From NCBI GenBank assembly GCA_003554665.1, contig PWGY01000151.1:1-20542 (forward strand): a DNA stretch of 20,542 nt, given 5' to 3'. Of the stretch, positions 1 through 9,593 are shown one piece after another. The position numbers and the translations under genes were made by a program. The notes below the pieces were generated by a model that did no database searches, was not told the DNA's origin, and saw nothing but the letters and a program-made list of their open reading frames with translations. This DNA is from Bacteroidales bacterium (GTDB lineage Bacteria > Bacteroidota > Bacteroidia > Bacteroidales > UBA7960). Position 1 is the stretch's first letter. Every line of letters starts with the position of its first letter.

Positions 1-360
1 GCGTTGATTGAGCTCAACCTGAAAGTGATTGCCATATTCACCATTGGCGGAATCGCAGGGGTGCTGGTTTTTTCCAATGTGATCGGATGGTTGTTCAAAA
101 AGCATCCCAACGCCACCCTGGCCCTGCTGGCCGGATTCATGGCAGGGGCACTCAACAAGCTGTGGCCCTGGAAGAAAGTGCTGGAAACGCGTATCAACAG
201 TATGGGAGAAGAGGTTCCGCTGCTTGAACAGAGCATTTCTCCCGGGATGTACGCTGAGATTTACGGACAGGACCCCCGGGTGCTGGCCGTAATGATGGCA
301 GGGTTTGCAGGGCTGATCCTGATTCTTGGATTCACCTGGCTGAGCCGCCGGCAGAAATGA
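1..360 (+). CDS. DUF368 family membrane protein, C-terminal part (PopT-type polyprenyl-phosphate translocase)
   Basis: The reading frame is open from the first base, so the gene begins outside the window; about 119 C-terminal residues are present. Hydrophobic segments lie at about residues 9-30, 37-52 and 93-113. The stretch LLAGFMAGALNKLWPWKK is typical of the DUF368 family, in which a segment of the type TGFMIGSLNKVWPWK lies near the end. DUF368 proteins are polytopic inner-membrane proteins, and members (PopT) are known to recycle undecaprenyl phosphate across the membrane for cell-wall synthesis. Assigning that role here is inference from the family. The TTG at position 4 is not a convincing start because homology appears to continue upstream of it. 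The gene ends 66 bp before the 3' end of the convergent J-domain gene, and no clear terminator hairpin was seen between them. Confidence 0.8.
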   Translation, partial: ALIELNLKVIAIFTIGGIAGVLVFSNVIGWLFKKHPNATLALLAGFMAGALNKLWPWKKVLETRINSMGEEVPLLEQSISPGMYAEIYGQDPRVLAVMMAGFAGLILILGFTWLSRRQK

Positions 361-426
361 GAAAATGGTCAGGATCCGGACAGTTTGATCAGGCAGGCCA
401 TATCGACCAGCGTCACCTGCAGTTGA

Positions 427-939
427 CTACATGCCAAGGCGCTGTTTTTTGTCCCACAAATAAAGGAAAAGAGAGGTAAATACCACCCCGAATACAATGC
501 CGACATAAGGATTCACCCCATCAATGGGTGCCACTGTTGCCCGGTATATACCGGCAAATATGACACCAAGCCCCAACAATAGCATTGAGAAAAACAGGAA
601 CCTGTTAAAAATTTTTTCAAGCCGCCCGGGAACATGCGGAGCCGGAGGTTCACGTCGCCGGTATGCATATCTTTGTGCGGCCTGACGGTGGCCCGTTGAG
701 GGACGATAATAAACGGCAGCACCCCTGATTCCGTGCCGCAGACGAAGATCATACAAACGTCGCTTTTCCGGGTTCCGCAGCACCTGGTAGGCCTCATTGG
801 CCAGCTGAAACTTGCGCGTAGATTCACGTCCGGGGTTCACATCGGGATGAAGATGTTTGGCCTTCCGGCGGAAAGCCCGCTTAATGGCAGCCGGCGTTGC
901 ATTGGCCTGCACGCCCAGAATATGATAATAATTTGTCAA
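427..939 (-). CDS. Membrane-anchored J-domain (DnaJ-like) protein
   Basis: A 170-residue protein. Residues 4-68 form a J domain, with YYHILGV at the start, the HPD motif at residues 31-33 that stimulates the Hsp70 ATPase, and the usual NEAYQVL and RRLYD helices. The zinc-finger and substrate-binding domains of DnaJ proper are absent. A basic linker is followed by two predicted membrane helices at about 112-133 and 143-162, so the J domain probably sits on the cytoplasmic side of the membrane and recruits DnaK there (inference). The chosen start is a TTG at 937-939, because the J domain begins directly after it and no ATG precedes it in frame. The only dnaK in the window is 4 kb away in another transcription unit, so an operon link is not supported. 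It is not the housekeeping dnaJ. Confidence 0.85.
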   Translation of the reverse strand: MTNYYHILGVQANATPAAIKRAFRRKAKHLHPDVNPGRESTRKFQLANEAYQVLRNPEKRRLYDLRLRHGIRGAAVYYRPSTGHRQAAQRYAYRRREPPAPHVPGRLEKIFNRFLFFSMLLLGLGVIFAGIYRATVAPIDGVNPYVGIVFGVVFTSLFLYLWDKKQRLGM

Positions 940-1036
940 CCCGATGATTATGTTTGGTGGAGTCTGCGACGCTACTACCGAAAATAGGCAAACTATGCTA
1001 AAATCACAAGAGATACTGGCGGATTTTAAAAAAATA

Positions 1037-1068
1037 CTTGTCGGTCACAAAAAAATTCCCGTACTTTG
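1037..1068 (+). promoter_or_regulatory. Bacteroidota-type promoter of rpmB
   Basis: A CTTG (-33 element) at 1037-1040 and GTACTTTG (-7 element) at 1061-1068 are separated by 20 bp. This fits the Bacteroidota primary sigma consensus TTTG-N19/20-TAnnTTTG with one deviation. The predicted transcript would start near 1075 and give a leader of about 40 nt before the L28 start at 1115. Confidence 0.6.
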
Positions 1069-1114
1069 CACTCCTTAAAAAAGGCGTTCATTTGTCATCA
1101 AAATATTATCAGAA

Positions 1115-1351
1115 ATGTCACGTATTTGTCAGATAACCGGAAAAAGGCCCATTACAGGACACAAGGTATCCCACTCAAACGTAAAAACCAACAGGTGGTT
1201 TTACCCCAATATCCAGGAAAAGAAATTCTTTGTACCTGAAGAGAATCGCTGGGTTAGCCTGAAGGTATCCACAAAAGGGATTCGCACAATCAACAAAAAA
1301 GGGATTTATACTTGTTTGCAGGAAGCCCGCAAAAAAGGTTTCGTGAAGTAA
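1115..1351 (+). CDS. rpmB: 50S ribosomal protein L28
   Basis: A 78-residue protein starting [12 protein letters not shown] and carrying the L28 segments [14 protein letters not shown] and [13 protein letters not shown]. The length is normal for Bacteroidota L28. L28 is a small basic protein of the large ribosomal subunit. The gene has its own promoter at 1037-1068 and a strong intrinsic terminator directly behind it at 1369-1405, so it is probably transcribed alone. In many Bacteroidota rpmB is followed by rpmG (L33) and a short DUF4295 gene; neither is found downstream here. Confidence 0.97.
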   Translation: MSRICQITGKRPITGHKVSHSNVKTNRWFYPNIQEKKFFVPEENRWVSLKVSTKGIRTINKKGIYTCLQEARKKGFVK

Positions 1352-1368
1352 GTTATTTTCAAACCGGC

Positions 1369-1405
1369 AAAAAAGCTGTTGCACGATCTGTGTAACAGCT
1401 TTTTT
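1369..1405 (+). terminator. Intrinsic terminator after rpmB
   Basis: The hairpin has arms at 1369-1384 and 1390-1405 (16 bp, with one G-T pair) and a 5-nt loop, GATCT. The right arm ends in a run of six T, and the left arm carries the matching A run, so it can work in both directions. It starts 18 bp after the rpmB stop codon. Confidence 0.85.
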
Positions 1406-1424
1406 GTTGCTATGCGGTAATACA

Positions 1425-1530
1425 CAGATGCTTGTCGAAGTGATAAACAGACGCTTGCCGAAGCGATGCACGGATTTTGTCGAATTGACAATCGGATGCT
1501 TGTCGAAGTGACACACAGATGCTTGTCAGT
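1425..1530. repeat. Degenerate 23-bp tandem repeat, about 4.6 copies
   Basis: Units begin at 1425, 1448, 1471, 1493 and 1516, giving a 22-23 bp period. The consensus is roughly CAGATGCTTGTCGAAGTGAC plus three bases. The third copy is the most diverged (CGGATTTTGTCGAATTGACA) and the fifth is partial. Because the period is not a multiple of three and stops occur, it is not a protein repeat. Copies differ from each other by several substitutions, which suggests an old array. It lies between the rpmB terminator and the next gene. Confidence 0.8.
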
Positions 1531-1658
1531 TAAATGGCAGCATTATTAAACCAATAAATGACATAACTGTTAAACTATTATAAGATATGAGTTAAAGCAT
1601 CTGCAAATTTTCTGATGTGCACGATAATTTTTAAATTTATCAAAAATTTGGGATCATT
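1531..1658. other. AT-rich intergenic leader, no gene seen
   Basis: This is the rest of the 307-bp gap between rpmB and the exported carboxypeptidase-like-domain gene. It is AT-rich. I saw no convincing TAnnTTTG promoter element, hairpin or small gene in it, although the promoter for the gene at 1659 should lie here. Confidence 0.5.
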
Positions 1659-2309
1659 ATGTCTCCGACCCTGAGGCTTTTAATCATTCTACTGTTTGCC
1701 GGCTGTCTTTTCATTCCGGAGCGGGAGGCCATTGCGCAGTCTTCAGACAGGCGCGTGGTTCAGTTTTCCGGTTTGGTGCTGACCGGGGACAGCCTCAAGC
1801 CCCTCCCCCATGCCTCCGTATGGGTAAAAAATACCAGCAGGGGTACAACCACCGATTACTACGGGTTTTTCTCCATCCCGGTTTTTGAGGATGACACCCT
1901 TCGTTTTACTTCCGTGGGATATATGGACGCTTATTACGTGGTGCCGGACACCCTTACCCAAACCAGATATTCCGCAGTTCAGATCATGGCAGAAGACACC
2001 ATACAGCTGCCCGAAACAGTTATTTACCCCTGGCCGACCCGCGAACAGTTCAGGCATGCATTCATCCATACCGAGGTGCCTTCCGATGACTATGACCGTG
2101 CCATGCGAAACCTTGCCCATGCAGAGATGCGTGAAAGGTTTGAAAAAATGCCAATGGACGGCAGCATGAATTTCCGAAATCAAATTCAACAACACACCGG
2201 CCAACTTTATTACGCAGGTCAAAGACCCCCGATGCGGATCTTTGACCCCCTGGCCTGGGCGCAATTCATTGAGGCCTGGCGTGAAGGCAGATTCCGGCAA
2301 AGCGATTAA
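1659..2309 (+). CDS. Exported protein with carboxypeptidase-like regulatory (CarboxypepD_reg-like) domain
   Basis: A 216-residue protein. Residues 1-27 form a signal peptide with a hydrophobic core (LLIILLFAGC) and a probable signal peptidase I site after AIAQ. A cysteine at residue 16 (FAGC) leaves a weaker lipoprotein reading open. Residues 34-110 form a beta-sandwich of the carboxypeptidase-like regulatory type, with the elements GLVLTGDSLKPLPHASVWVK, GTTTDYYGFFSIPV and LRFTSVGYMDAYYV. This domain is common in exported Bacteroidota proteins and at the N terminus of TonB-dependent receptors. The last 90 residues are polar and rich in Arg, Met and Phe, with no domain I recognise. The TonB-dependent receptor gene follows after 106 bp on the same strand, so the two may work together at the cell envelope (inference). 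The substrate is unknown. Confidence 0.8.
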   Translation: MSPTLRLLIILLFAGCLFIPEREAIAQSSDRRVVQFSGLVLTGDSLKPLPHASVWVKNTSRGTTTDYYGFFSIPVFEDDTLRFTSVGYMDAYYVVPDTLTQTRYSAVQIMAEDTIQLPETVIYPWPTREQFRHAFIHTEVPSDDYDRAMRNLAHAEMRERFEKMPMDGSMNFRNQIQQHTGQLYYAGQRPPMRIFDPLAWAQFIEAWREGRFRQSD

Positions 2310-2415
2310 TCCATGGCGCAAACAATATTTTCCAACCCTGCAGGTTATATAATGGTAAGGCCGGCCACACAAACGGAATTCCGGAGGCAGCGGCTGCGAA
2401 CAATGTTTTGATTCC

Positions 2416-4860
2416 ATGCGTTTTTTGCGATTCTTTTTCGGGCTTGGTTTTCTTTTATTCCTTCCCGCAGCACTTTCCGGCCAGCAGGCAACCGTTGAAG
2501 GATACGTCAGAACCGCTGACGGCGATGCTTTAAGTTTTGTTAACCTGTCGCTTCGGGAAATGCCTTCCGGAACCAGCACAGGCGAAGACGGTTTTTTTAC
2601 CCTGAATGTACCGGCCAACGACTCCATCGTTCTTAAAATATCCTACATTGGTTATCAGACAAAGTCAATCCCCCTGTTCCTCAGTTCTGAAGAAACCCTT
2701 AAACTCGATGTCGTACTTGAGTCTTTAATGACTGATTTGCCCGACATTGAAGTCACCGACAGGCAGGTGCTTACAGGAGACATCTCCCGGCTGGATCCCA
2801 GGCTGGCCACCATACTTCCCGGGCCTGGTGCAGGTGTTGAATCACTTATCCAGACCTTACCAGGCGTGTCAACCACCACAGAACTTTCGGCCCAGTATTC
2901 GGTAAGGGGGGGCAATTTTGATGAAAATCTGGTTTATGTGAACGGCATCGAAATATACCGGCCGTTCCTTGTAAGATCGGGACAACAGGAAGGCCTGAGT
3001 TTCCTGAACCCCGACCTGGTTTCCTCCATCGAATTTTCCGCCGGGGGCTTTAACGCAGAATACGGCGACAAAATGGCATCCGTACTGGACATCACCTACA
3101 GGACACCGGAAGAATTCGGGGGCTCCTTTTCGCTGAGTCTGTTGGAAGGCTCGCTGCACCTGGAAGGCGCATCCGACGACCAATCTCTTTCTTACCTCCT
3201 TGGCGTCAGGTATAAATCCAACCAGTACCTGCTTGGCACCCTTGATGCCCAGGGAGATTACCAGCCTTCCTTTTTCGACATTCAGGGCCTTTTGCGTTAC
3301 CGGATATCAGATCAGTGGTCGCTCAGCCTGCTGGGAAACTACAACAACAACCGATATCGTTTTGAACCCGATATGCGGCGAACCCGATTCGGTACTGTTT
3401 CAGAGGTACGTGAGTTCACCGTGTATTTTGACGGCCGCGAGGAGAACCTCTTCAACACCGCTACCGGTGCCCTTTCCCTTGATTATAACCCGGGAGGGAA
3501 TACGAGCCTGCGGCTCACAACCAGCGTTTTTCAGTCAGACGAGAATGAGCATTTTGATGTGCTTGGGCAATACTGGCTGCACCGTGTGGAAACAGACATG
3601 GGCCGGGACAATTTTGGGCAGCCGGTGGGTGAGCCACTTGGTGTCGGAACCTTCCTGGATCATGCCCGCAATTACCTCAATGCCATTGTATGGACCACAG
3701 AACTGAATGGTCGCTGGAACCCACCTGATGCCGATCTAAAATGGGGAGTTAGCTTCCGTAACGAAGATATTTATGACAGGTTAAATGAATGGAGCCTCGT
3801 GGACTCTGCCGGTTATTCACTGCCCCAGCATCCTCACAACGAAATATGGCTGCAAGACACGCTTCACACACGTATCCACACCCGCTCCAACAGGTTAACG
3901 GCATATTTGCAAAATACCACGGAATTTGTCCGGCCGCACGGACGTTTTGAATGGACTGCAGGGGTCAGGACACAATACTGGGACCTGAACAGGCAATGGG
4001 TGGTAAGTCCGAGGTCTACCCTGCTGTATAAACCGGAATGGGCACCCAGATGGTCGTTCAGGGGATCAGCAGGTTATTACCACCAGCCACCTTTTTACCG
4101 TGAACTCCGAAACATGGAGGGAAAACTCAATGAAGACATACAGGCTCAGGAGTCCATTCATTTTGTACTTGGATCCACCTACCATTTCACAGCATGGGAC
4201 AGACCCTTCAGGTACACCACCGAGGCCTACTACAAACGATTGAACCACCTGATCCCATATGAGGTTGACAACGTCAGGATTCGTTATTACGCCGACAACA
4301 GTTCCCGCGGATATGCCACCGGCCTCGACATGCATATCAACGGAGAGTTTGTACCAGGCATTGAATCCTGGGCAAGTATGTCGCTGATGCAAACCAGGGA
4401 AAAGATTGATGGGGCATATACAACCAATGAAGAAGGTGAAAAACAGCCTGCCGGATACCTGCCCCGGCCTACAGATCAGCGGTTCAGTTTCAGCATGTTC
4501 TTTCAGGACTTTCTGCCCCGCAACCCCAGTTACCAGGTGCAGCTGGGCTTCTTCTACGGAACGGGGCTGCCTTTCTGGGCTCCGCAGCGCGACAGACAGC
4601 GCAATATTGGACGAATGCCTTCCTATCAGCGTGTCGATATCGGGTTTTCCAAAGAGCTCATCGGTAGCAGTACCAACCGGCAATCAGGCCCATTGGCACA
4701 ACTGGAATCCTTATGGCTGACAGCAGAAGTTTTTAACCTGCTGGAGATCAACAATACAATCTCTTATACCTGGGTAAGTGATGTACAGAACCAGCAATTC
4801 GCTATTCCGAATTACCTTACCTCCAGACTGATCAACCTGAAAATCATTGCCCGACTCTAA
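2416..4860 (+). CDS. TonB-dependent outer-membrane receptor with N-terminal carboxypeptidase-like domain
   Basis: An 814-residue protein. A signal peptide covers about residues 1-22, ending near SGQQ. A carboxypeptidase-like domain covers about 26-105 (VEGYVRTADGDALSFVNLSL, GFFTLNVP, ISYIGYQTKSIPL). The TonB plug domain follows at about 130-235 (PGVSTTTELSAQYSVRGGNF, YVNGIEIYRP, IEFSAGGFNAEYGDKMASV). The remainder has alternating aromatic and polar strands typical of the 22-strand barrel. Such receptors import ligands across the outer membrane using energy from TonB-ExbBD. At 814 residues it is shorter than SusC-type receptors (about 1000), and no SusD gene is adjacent, so it is not a SusCD polysaccharide pair. 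The ligand cannot be read from the sequence. The start at 2416 gives a good signal peptide directly. A dnaK gene follows after 157 bp, apparently unrelated. Confidence 0.93.
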   Translation: MRFLRFFFGLGFLLFLPAALSGQQATVEGYVRTADGDALSFVNLSLREMPSGTSTGEDGFFTLNVPANDSIVLKISYIGYQTKSIPLFLSSEETLKLDVVLESLMTDLPDIEVTDRQVLTGDISRLDPRLATILPGPGAGVESLIQTLPGVSTTTELSAQYSVRGGNFDENLVYVNGIEIYRPFLVRSGQQEGLSFLNPDLVSSIEFSAGGFNAEYGDKMASVLDITYRTPEEFGGSFSLSLLEGSLHLEGASDDQSLSYLLGVRYKSNQYLLGTLDAQGDYQPSFFDIQGLLRYRISDQWSLSLLGNYNNNRYRFEPDMRRTRFGTVSEVREFTVYFDGREENLFNTATGALSLDYNPGGNTSLRLTTSVFQSDENEHFDVLGQYWLHRVETDMGRDNFGQPVGEPLGVGTFLDHARNYLNAIVWTTELNGRWNPPDADLKWGVSFRNEDIYDRLNEWSLVDSAGYSLPQHPHNEIWLQDTLHTRIHTRSNRLTAYLQNTTEFVRPHGRFEWTAGVRTQYWDLNRQWVVSPRSTLLYKPEWAPRWSFRGSAGYYHQPPFYRELRNMEGKLNEDIQAQESIHFVLGSTYHFTAWDRPFRYTTEAYYKRLNHLIPYEVDNVRIRYYADNSSRGYATGLDMHINGEFVPGIESWASMSLMQTREKIDGAYTTNEEGEKQPAGYLPRPTDQRFSFSMFFQDFLPRNPSYQVQLGFFYGTGLPFWAPQRDRQRNIGRMPSYQRVDIGFSKELIGSSTNRQSGPLAQLESLWLTAEVFNLLEINNTISYTWVSDVQNQQFAIPNYLTSRLINLKIIARL

Positions 4861-5017
4861 CACCTGCCTTTTTGTCATTTTTCTGCCAATTACCCGGCAA
4901 TTAACCTCCTGGAAGGTGTCATATTTTCCAAATATCGGCTTTTGGGCCCATTGGCACAATCATTGAAAAGAATGTCCTGGAATTAAATTGACTCAACAAA
5001 CAAAAAAGGAATAAACA

Positions 5018-6934
<1,917 letters not shown>

Positions 6935-6952
6935 TTCCGGCTGCTGCCAAAG

Positions 6953-6990
6953 AAAAAGGGGTGGATCTTTTATGATCCGCCCCTTTTTTT
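6953..6990. terminator. Bidirectional intrinsic terminator between dnaK and the convergent DUF2148 gene
   Basis: The 10-bp stem GGGGTGGATC (6958-6967) pairs with GATCCGCCCC (6974-6983) through one G-T pair, with a 6-nt loop. It is followed by at least eight T on the plus strand and preceded by five A, which give a T run on the minus strand. It lies between two convergent genes and can end both transcripts. Confidence 0.85.
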
Positions 6991-7088
6991 TAATCCAGGC
7001 TCGCCGTCTGTCGCCGGGAGTCTCCCTGTTCGCAGAAGCCCTCCCTGCTCGCCTCAAAAACACCCCGGCTTTTTCTCCTGCAACTTGC

Positions 7089-7637
7089 CTATTTCTTTTT
7101 CTTGCGATCGAAAAAGGGGTTTTTCGATGTGGCACTCATGGGAATTCCATAAATTACCTTGTAATCTTTCCCCAAAAGCCCCATTTCCCTGGCAGCCACA
7201 CCGATGGTGTACATAATACGGTTGTCGATCCGCGCATCCATGGCTGTACTGACCGCAGAACCCAGTGCAATACCCAGATCGCCTGTATTAAAGACACAAG
7301 GCACTTCGGGATGTTCATCCTTGGCACTGCAGTCCGGGAACCCGCACAAACCACAGGTTTTCAAACCAAGTGATCCGATTTTTGTCCCTATCAGCAAAAC
7401 CACTGCAGTATCATTCTGCACATTTCCGGCGTCACGGGTAAAAATGGGGTTGTCTTCTTCTTTCCCGATTTTTTCCATGGTTCTGGCCAGTGCAGATACA
7501 TCACTTCCCGTAACAATAGACATTCCAATGTTGTCAACACCTCTGGCTTTGGGTGCCGTCCGGGCGGCCACGATCATTTTTTTGGCGATATTCACCAATG
7601 CATCATGCCCCAGTTCATTTTCATTGATAATGGCCAT
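7089..7637 (-). CDS. DUF2148 family ferredoxin-like cysteine protein
   Basis: A 182-residue protein beginning MAIINENELG. It matches the DUF2148 pattern: an N-terminal helical segment with VAARTAPKARGVDNI, and a central cluster CGLCGFPDC (Cys95, Cys98, Cys103) with a further Cys at 114. Four such cysteines could bind a metal or an Fe-S cluster (inference; function of the family is not established to my knowledge). The C terminus is basic (DRKKKK). A longer start 39 bp upstream would overlap the preceding gene by 35 bp. The ATG at 7635-7637 leaves a 4-bp gap after that gene's TAG and is preferred. The tight spacing suggests co-transcription with the DnaB-like gene. Confidence 0.8.
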   Translation of the reverse strand: MAIINENELGHDALVNIAKKMIVAARTAPKARGVDNIGMSIVTGSDVSALARTMEKIGKEEDNPIFTRDAGNVQNDTAVVLLIGTKIGSLGLKTCGLCGFPDCSAKDEHPEVPCVFNTGDLGIALGSAVSTAMDARIDNRIMYTIGVAAREMGLLGKDYKVIYGIPMSATSKNPFFDRKKKK

Positions 7638-7641
7638 AGCA

Positions 7642-8541
7642 CTAAGAAAAATCTGCAAATTTTGCAATACTTTCAATAAATGTCATCGGATAAACCGCTT
7701 CCTGTGCTCCTCCGTCTGCACTTTTGGTCTTTACAACCAGCTCAACGGCATTTTTTCCCTCACTGTTTCCAGGTATGGGGAAAGCATCATTCCGGTGCAG
7801 CAATATTAGTACATCTGAGTCTTGCTGAATGTAGTCAGGCAGATCCGAAATGGCCGGTCTGGGGCTTTTCCCGCTTACCGGTACCGCGGCCTGGGAAAAC
7901 AACAATACCGGCAAATCCAGTTCTGCGGCAAGTCGCTTAATGGATTGAACCATTTTTGCGAAATGAGACAACTGGTCACCCCCGTTCAAATCTTCTGCTT
8001 TAAGCAACTCCAGGTAGTCTACGATGATCAGATCAAGCTGCTGCTGTTGCTTAAGGTATCTTGCCTTTTTTGCCAGCAGATCTGTGGACAAAGCCGGTGT
8101 ATCATCCAGATAAATCTTGGCCTTTGCAATGTTACTGAGCAGAGACAACATGTGATCCTTTTCACTGTCCTTAAATTTACCGGACTGCAGTTTATCCAGA
8201 GACATTCCTGTTTCGCTCTCAATCAAACGGTTGGTCATTTTGATATTGGAGCGCTCGGAAGAGAAGATGGCCACAGCATAATCATCCTTAACGGCCATAT
8301 TGTTGGCCAGGGACAATAAAAATGCGGTCTTCCCCATGCCGGGACGAACCGCAATCGTGTATAACTGTCCTTTTTGTAATCCACCTGTCGCTTTATCAAG
8401 TGCTGCAAAACCGGTGGAAGCTCCCTCAGGAGTAAGCTTGTCGCCAAAGTTTTTTTTCAGGGTTTGGTTTACCAGCTCTCTGATACTGGTAAACCCCAAA
8501 CCCTCTGGCTGCTCTGTGATTTCTAGCGTGTTTGTTTCCAT
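7642..8541 (-). CDS. Standalone DnaB-type helicase ATPase domain protein
   Basis: A 299-residue protein matching only the C-terminal RecA-like ATPase domain of replicative helicase DnaB (about 450-500 residues normally). Seen: STGFAALDKATGGLQKGQL before the Walker A motif RPGMGKT (66-72), the catalytic glutamate in FSSE (Glu96; DnaB has FSLE), Walker B LDLIIVDYLELL (169-180), a QS-IKRLAAELDLPVLLFSQ segment (199-217), and IQQDSDVLILLHR (238-250). The N-terminal DnaB domain that builds the ring and binds primase is missing. The region that normally reads KQRNGPTG with the arginine finger reads KTKSADGG, so ring-type ATP hydrolysis may be altered. It is therefore a paralogue, unlikely to be the replicative helicase itself. 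Function is unknown; nucleotide binding is well supported. It precedes the DUF2148 gene by 4 bp. Confidence 0.8.
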   Translation of the reverse strand: METNTLEITEQPEGLGFTSIRELVNQTLKKNFGDKLTPEGASTGFAALDKATGGLQKGQLYTIAVRPGMGKTAFLLSLANNMAVKDDYAVAIFSSERSNIKMTNRLIESETGMSLDKLQSGKFKDSEKDHMLSLLSNIAKAKIYLDDTPALSTDLLAKKARYLKQQQQLDLIIVDYLELLKAEDLNGGDQLSHFAKMVQSIKRLAAELDLPVLLFSQAAVPVSGKSPRPAISDLPDYIQQDSDVLILLHRNDAFPIPGNSEGKNAVELVVKTKSADGGAQEAVYPMTFIESIAKFADFS

Positions 8542-8711
8542 ATAAATATTTTTTTAAGAAAGGATATTCCGAATTGCAATATAAGTATTTTTTCTCAGAA
8601 TTCCCATTGAACTTTTTTCAATGATTGTCGTTAAAAGGTTGTAATTATGTAAAAAACTTGATGATCAAAGGTTTCATGACTTCAACAAAATTTCTTAATT
8701 ATTCTTAACCC

Positions 8712-9593
8712 ATGAGCTGCTACTCCATCAAAGATCTGGAAAAGCTTTCAGGCATTAAAGCCCATACCATCAGGATGTGGGAGAAGCGCTTCAATATCGT
8801 TACCCCTGACCGGACTAAAACCAATATCCGTTGCTACAAGGACGAGGATCTAAAGAAGCTGCTTAACATTAGCACGCTTTACAGCCACGGGTTCAGAATA
8901 TCGAAAATTGCGGCGATGAACCACCGTGAAATAAATGACAAAGTCTCGGAAATAACCCAGGACGGGGGCAGCCATGAGGATCACATCAATAATCTGACGG
9001 TCTCAATGATTGACATGGATGAGGCCACTTTTGAACAGGTTCTGAACAATGCCATCCTGAGGCTGGGTTTTGAGAAAACCGTCACGGATATCCTTTACCC
9101 TTTTCTCGAAAAGGTAGGAATACTCTGGCTGGCCGGCACAATCCACCCTGCACAGGAACACTATGTCACCAACCTGATCCGGCAGAAACTGATCATTGCC
9201 ATCGACAGCCAGGTTCGCCCCGGCGAAGAAACATCTGAAACTTTTTTGTTGTATTTACCGGAACAGGAGCTCCACGAACTTGGCCTGCTTTTCTACAACT
9301 ACCTCCTCAGAAAAAGCGGCTTTCAAGTGATCTACCTGGGGCAGTCGGTACCCTTCAATGACCTGCAGGAGGTGGCAAAGATCAAAAAGGTAGATTTCCT
9401 CTTCACTTATTTTATCGCAGCCCTCTCAACCCGGGAAGTAACCGAATACCTGGACAAATTATCCAAAAGCTTTCCGGACAAGACCATCTACATCACAGGA
9501 AGCCAGATCCGGAACCACCAGTCTGCACTGCCCCCCAACGTAATACCGGTAAAGGATGTGCAGCACTTCAAGGAACTCATGCAAATCAGTTAA
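8712..9593 (+). CDS. MerR-family regulator with B12-binding-type sensor domain (CarH/LitR-like)
   Basis: A 293-residue protein. Residues 3-70 form a MerR winged helix-turn-helix (YSIKDLEKLSGIKAHTIRMW, ending with RCYKDEDLKKL). Residues about 95-165 form a helical bundle with Trp139, Glu149 and His150 in the W-x9-EH pattern that in CarH packs over adenosylcobalamin. Residues 178-293 form a Rossmann-type cobalamin-binding domain with E186-x-H188-x-x-G191, the position of the lower axial histidine. The later GG of the classical motif is GS here. CarH and LitR repress carotenoid or ECF sigma genes in the dark and release DNA in light. A similar role here is inference. The gene lies on the same strand as, and 399 bp upstream of, an ECF sigma gene. 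Confidence 0.85.
   Translation: MSCYSIKDLEKLSGIKAHTIRMWEKRFNIVTPDRTKTNIRCYKDEDLKKLLNISTLYSHGFRISKIAAMNHREINDKVSEITQDGGSHEDHINNLTVSMIDMDEATFEQVLNNAILRLGFEKTVTDILYPFLEKVGILWLAGTIHPAQEHYVTNLIRQKLIIAIDSQVRPGEETSETFLLYLPEQELHELGLLFYNYLLRKSGFQVIYLGQSVPFNDLQEVAKIKKVDFLFTYFIAALSTREVTEYLDKLSKSFPDKTIYITGSQIRNHQSALPPNVIPVKDVQHFKELMQIS

Noticed and set aside
1743..2627. Long open frame (294 codons) on the minus strand
   Set aside because: It is antisense to two genes with clear signal peptides and domains; its translation is rich in Cys, His and Pro and resembles no family.
4066..4683. Open frame of 205 codons antisense to the TonB-dependent receptor
   Set aside because: The plus-strand protein is well supported across this region; the antisense translation has no recognisable motif.
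4687..4959. 15-bp direct repeat GGCCCATTGGCACAA at 4687-4701 and 4945-4959
   Set aside because: One copy is inside the receptor coding region, and a repeat of this length is expected by chance with fair probability in 20 kb.
4964..4990. Possible dnaK promoter (TTG at 4964-4966, TAAATTG at 4984-4990)
   Set aside because: The -7 element is imperfect and the spacing of 17 bp is too short for the Bacteroidota promoter; not strong enough to list.
7638..7676. Upstream start of the DUF2148 protein
   Set aside because: It overlaps the DnaB-like gene by 35 bp; the ATG at 7635-7637 directly after that gene's stop is more likely.
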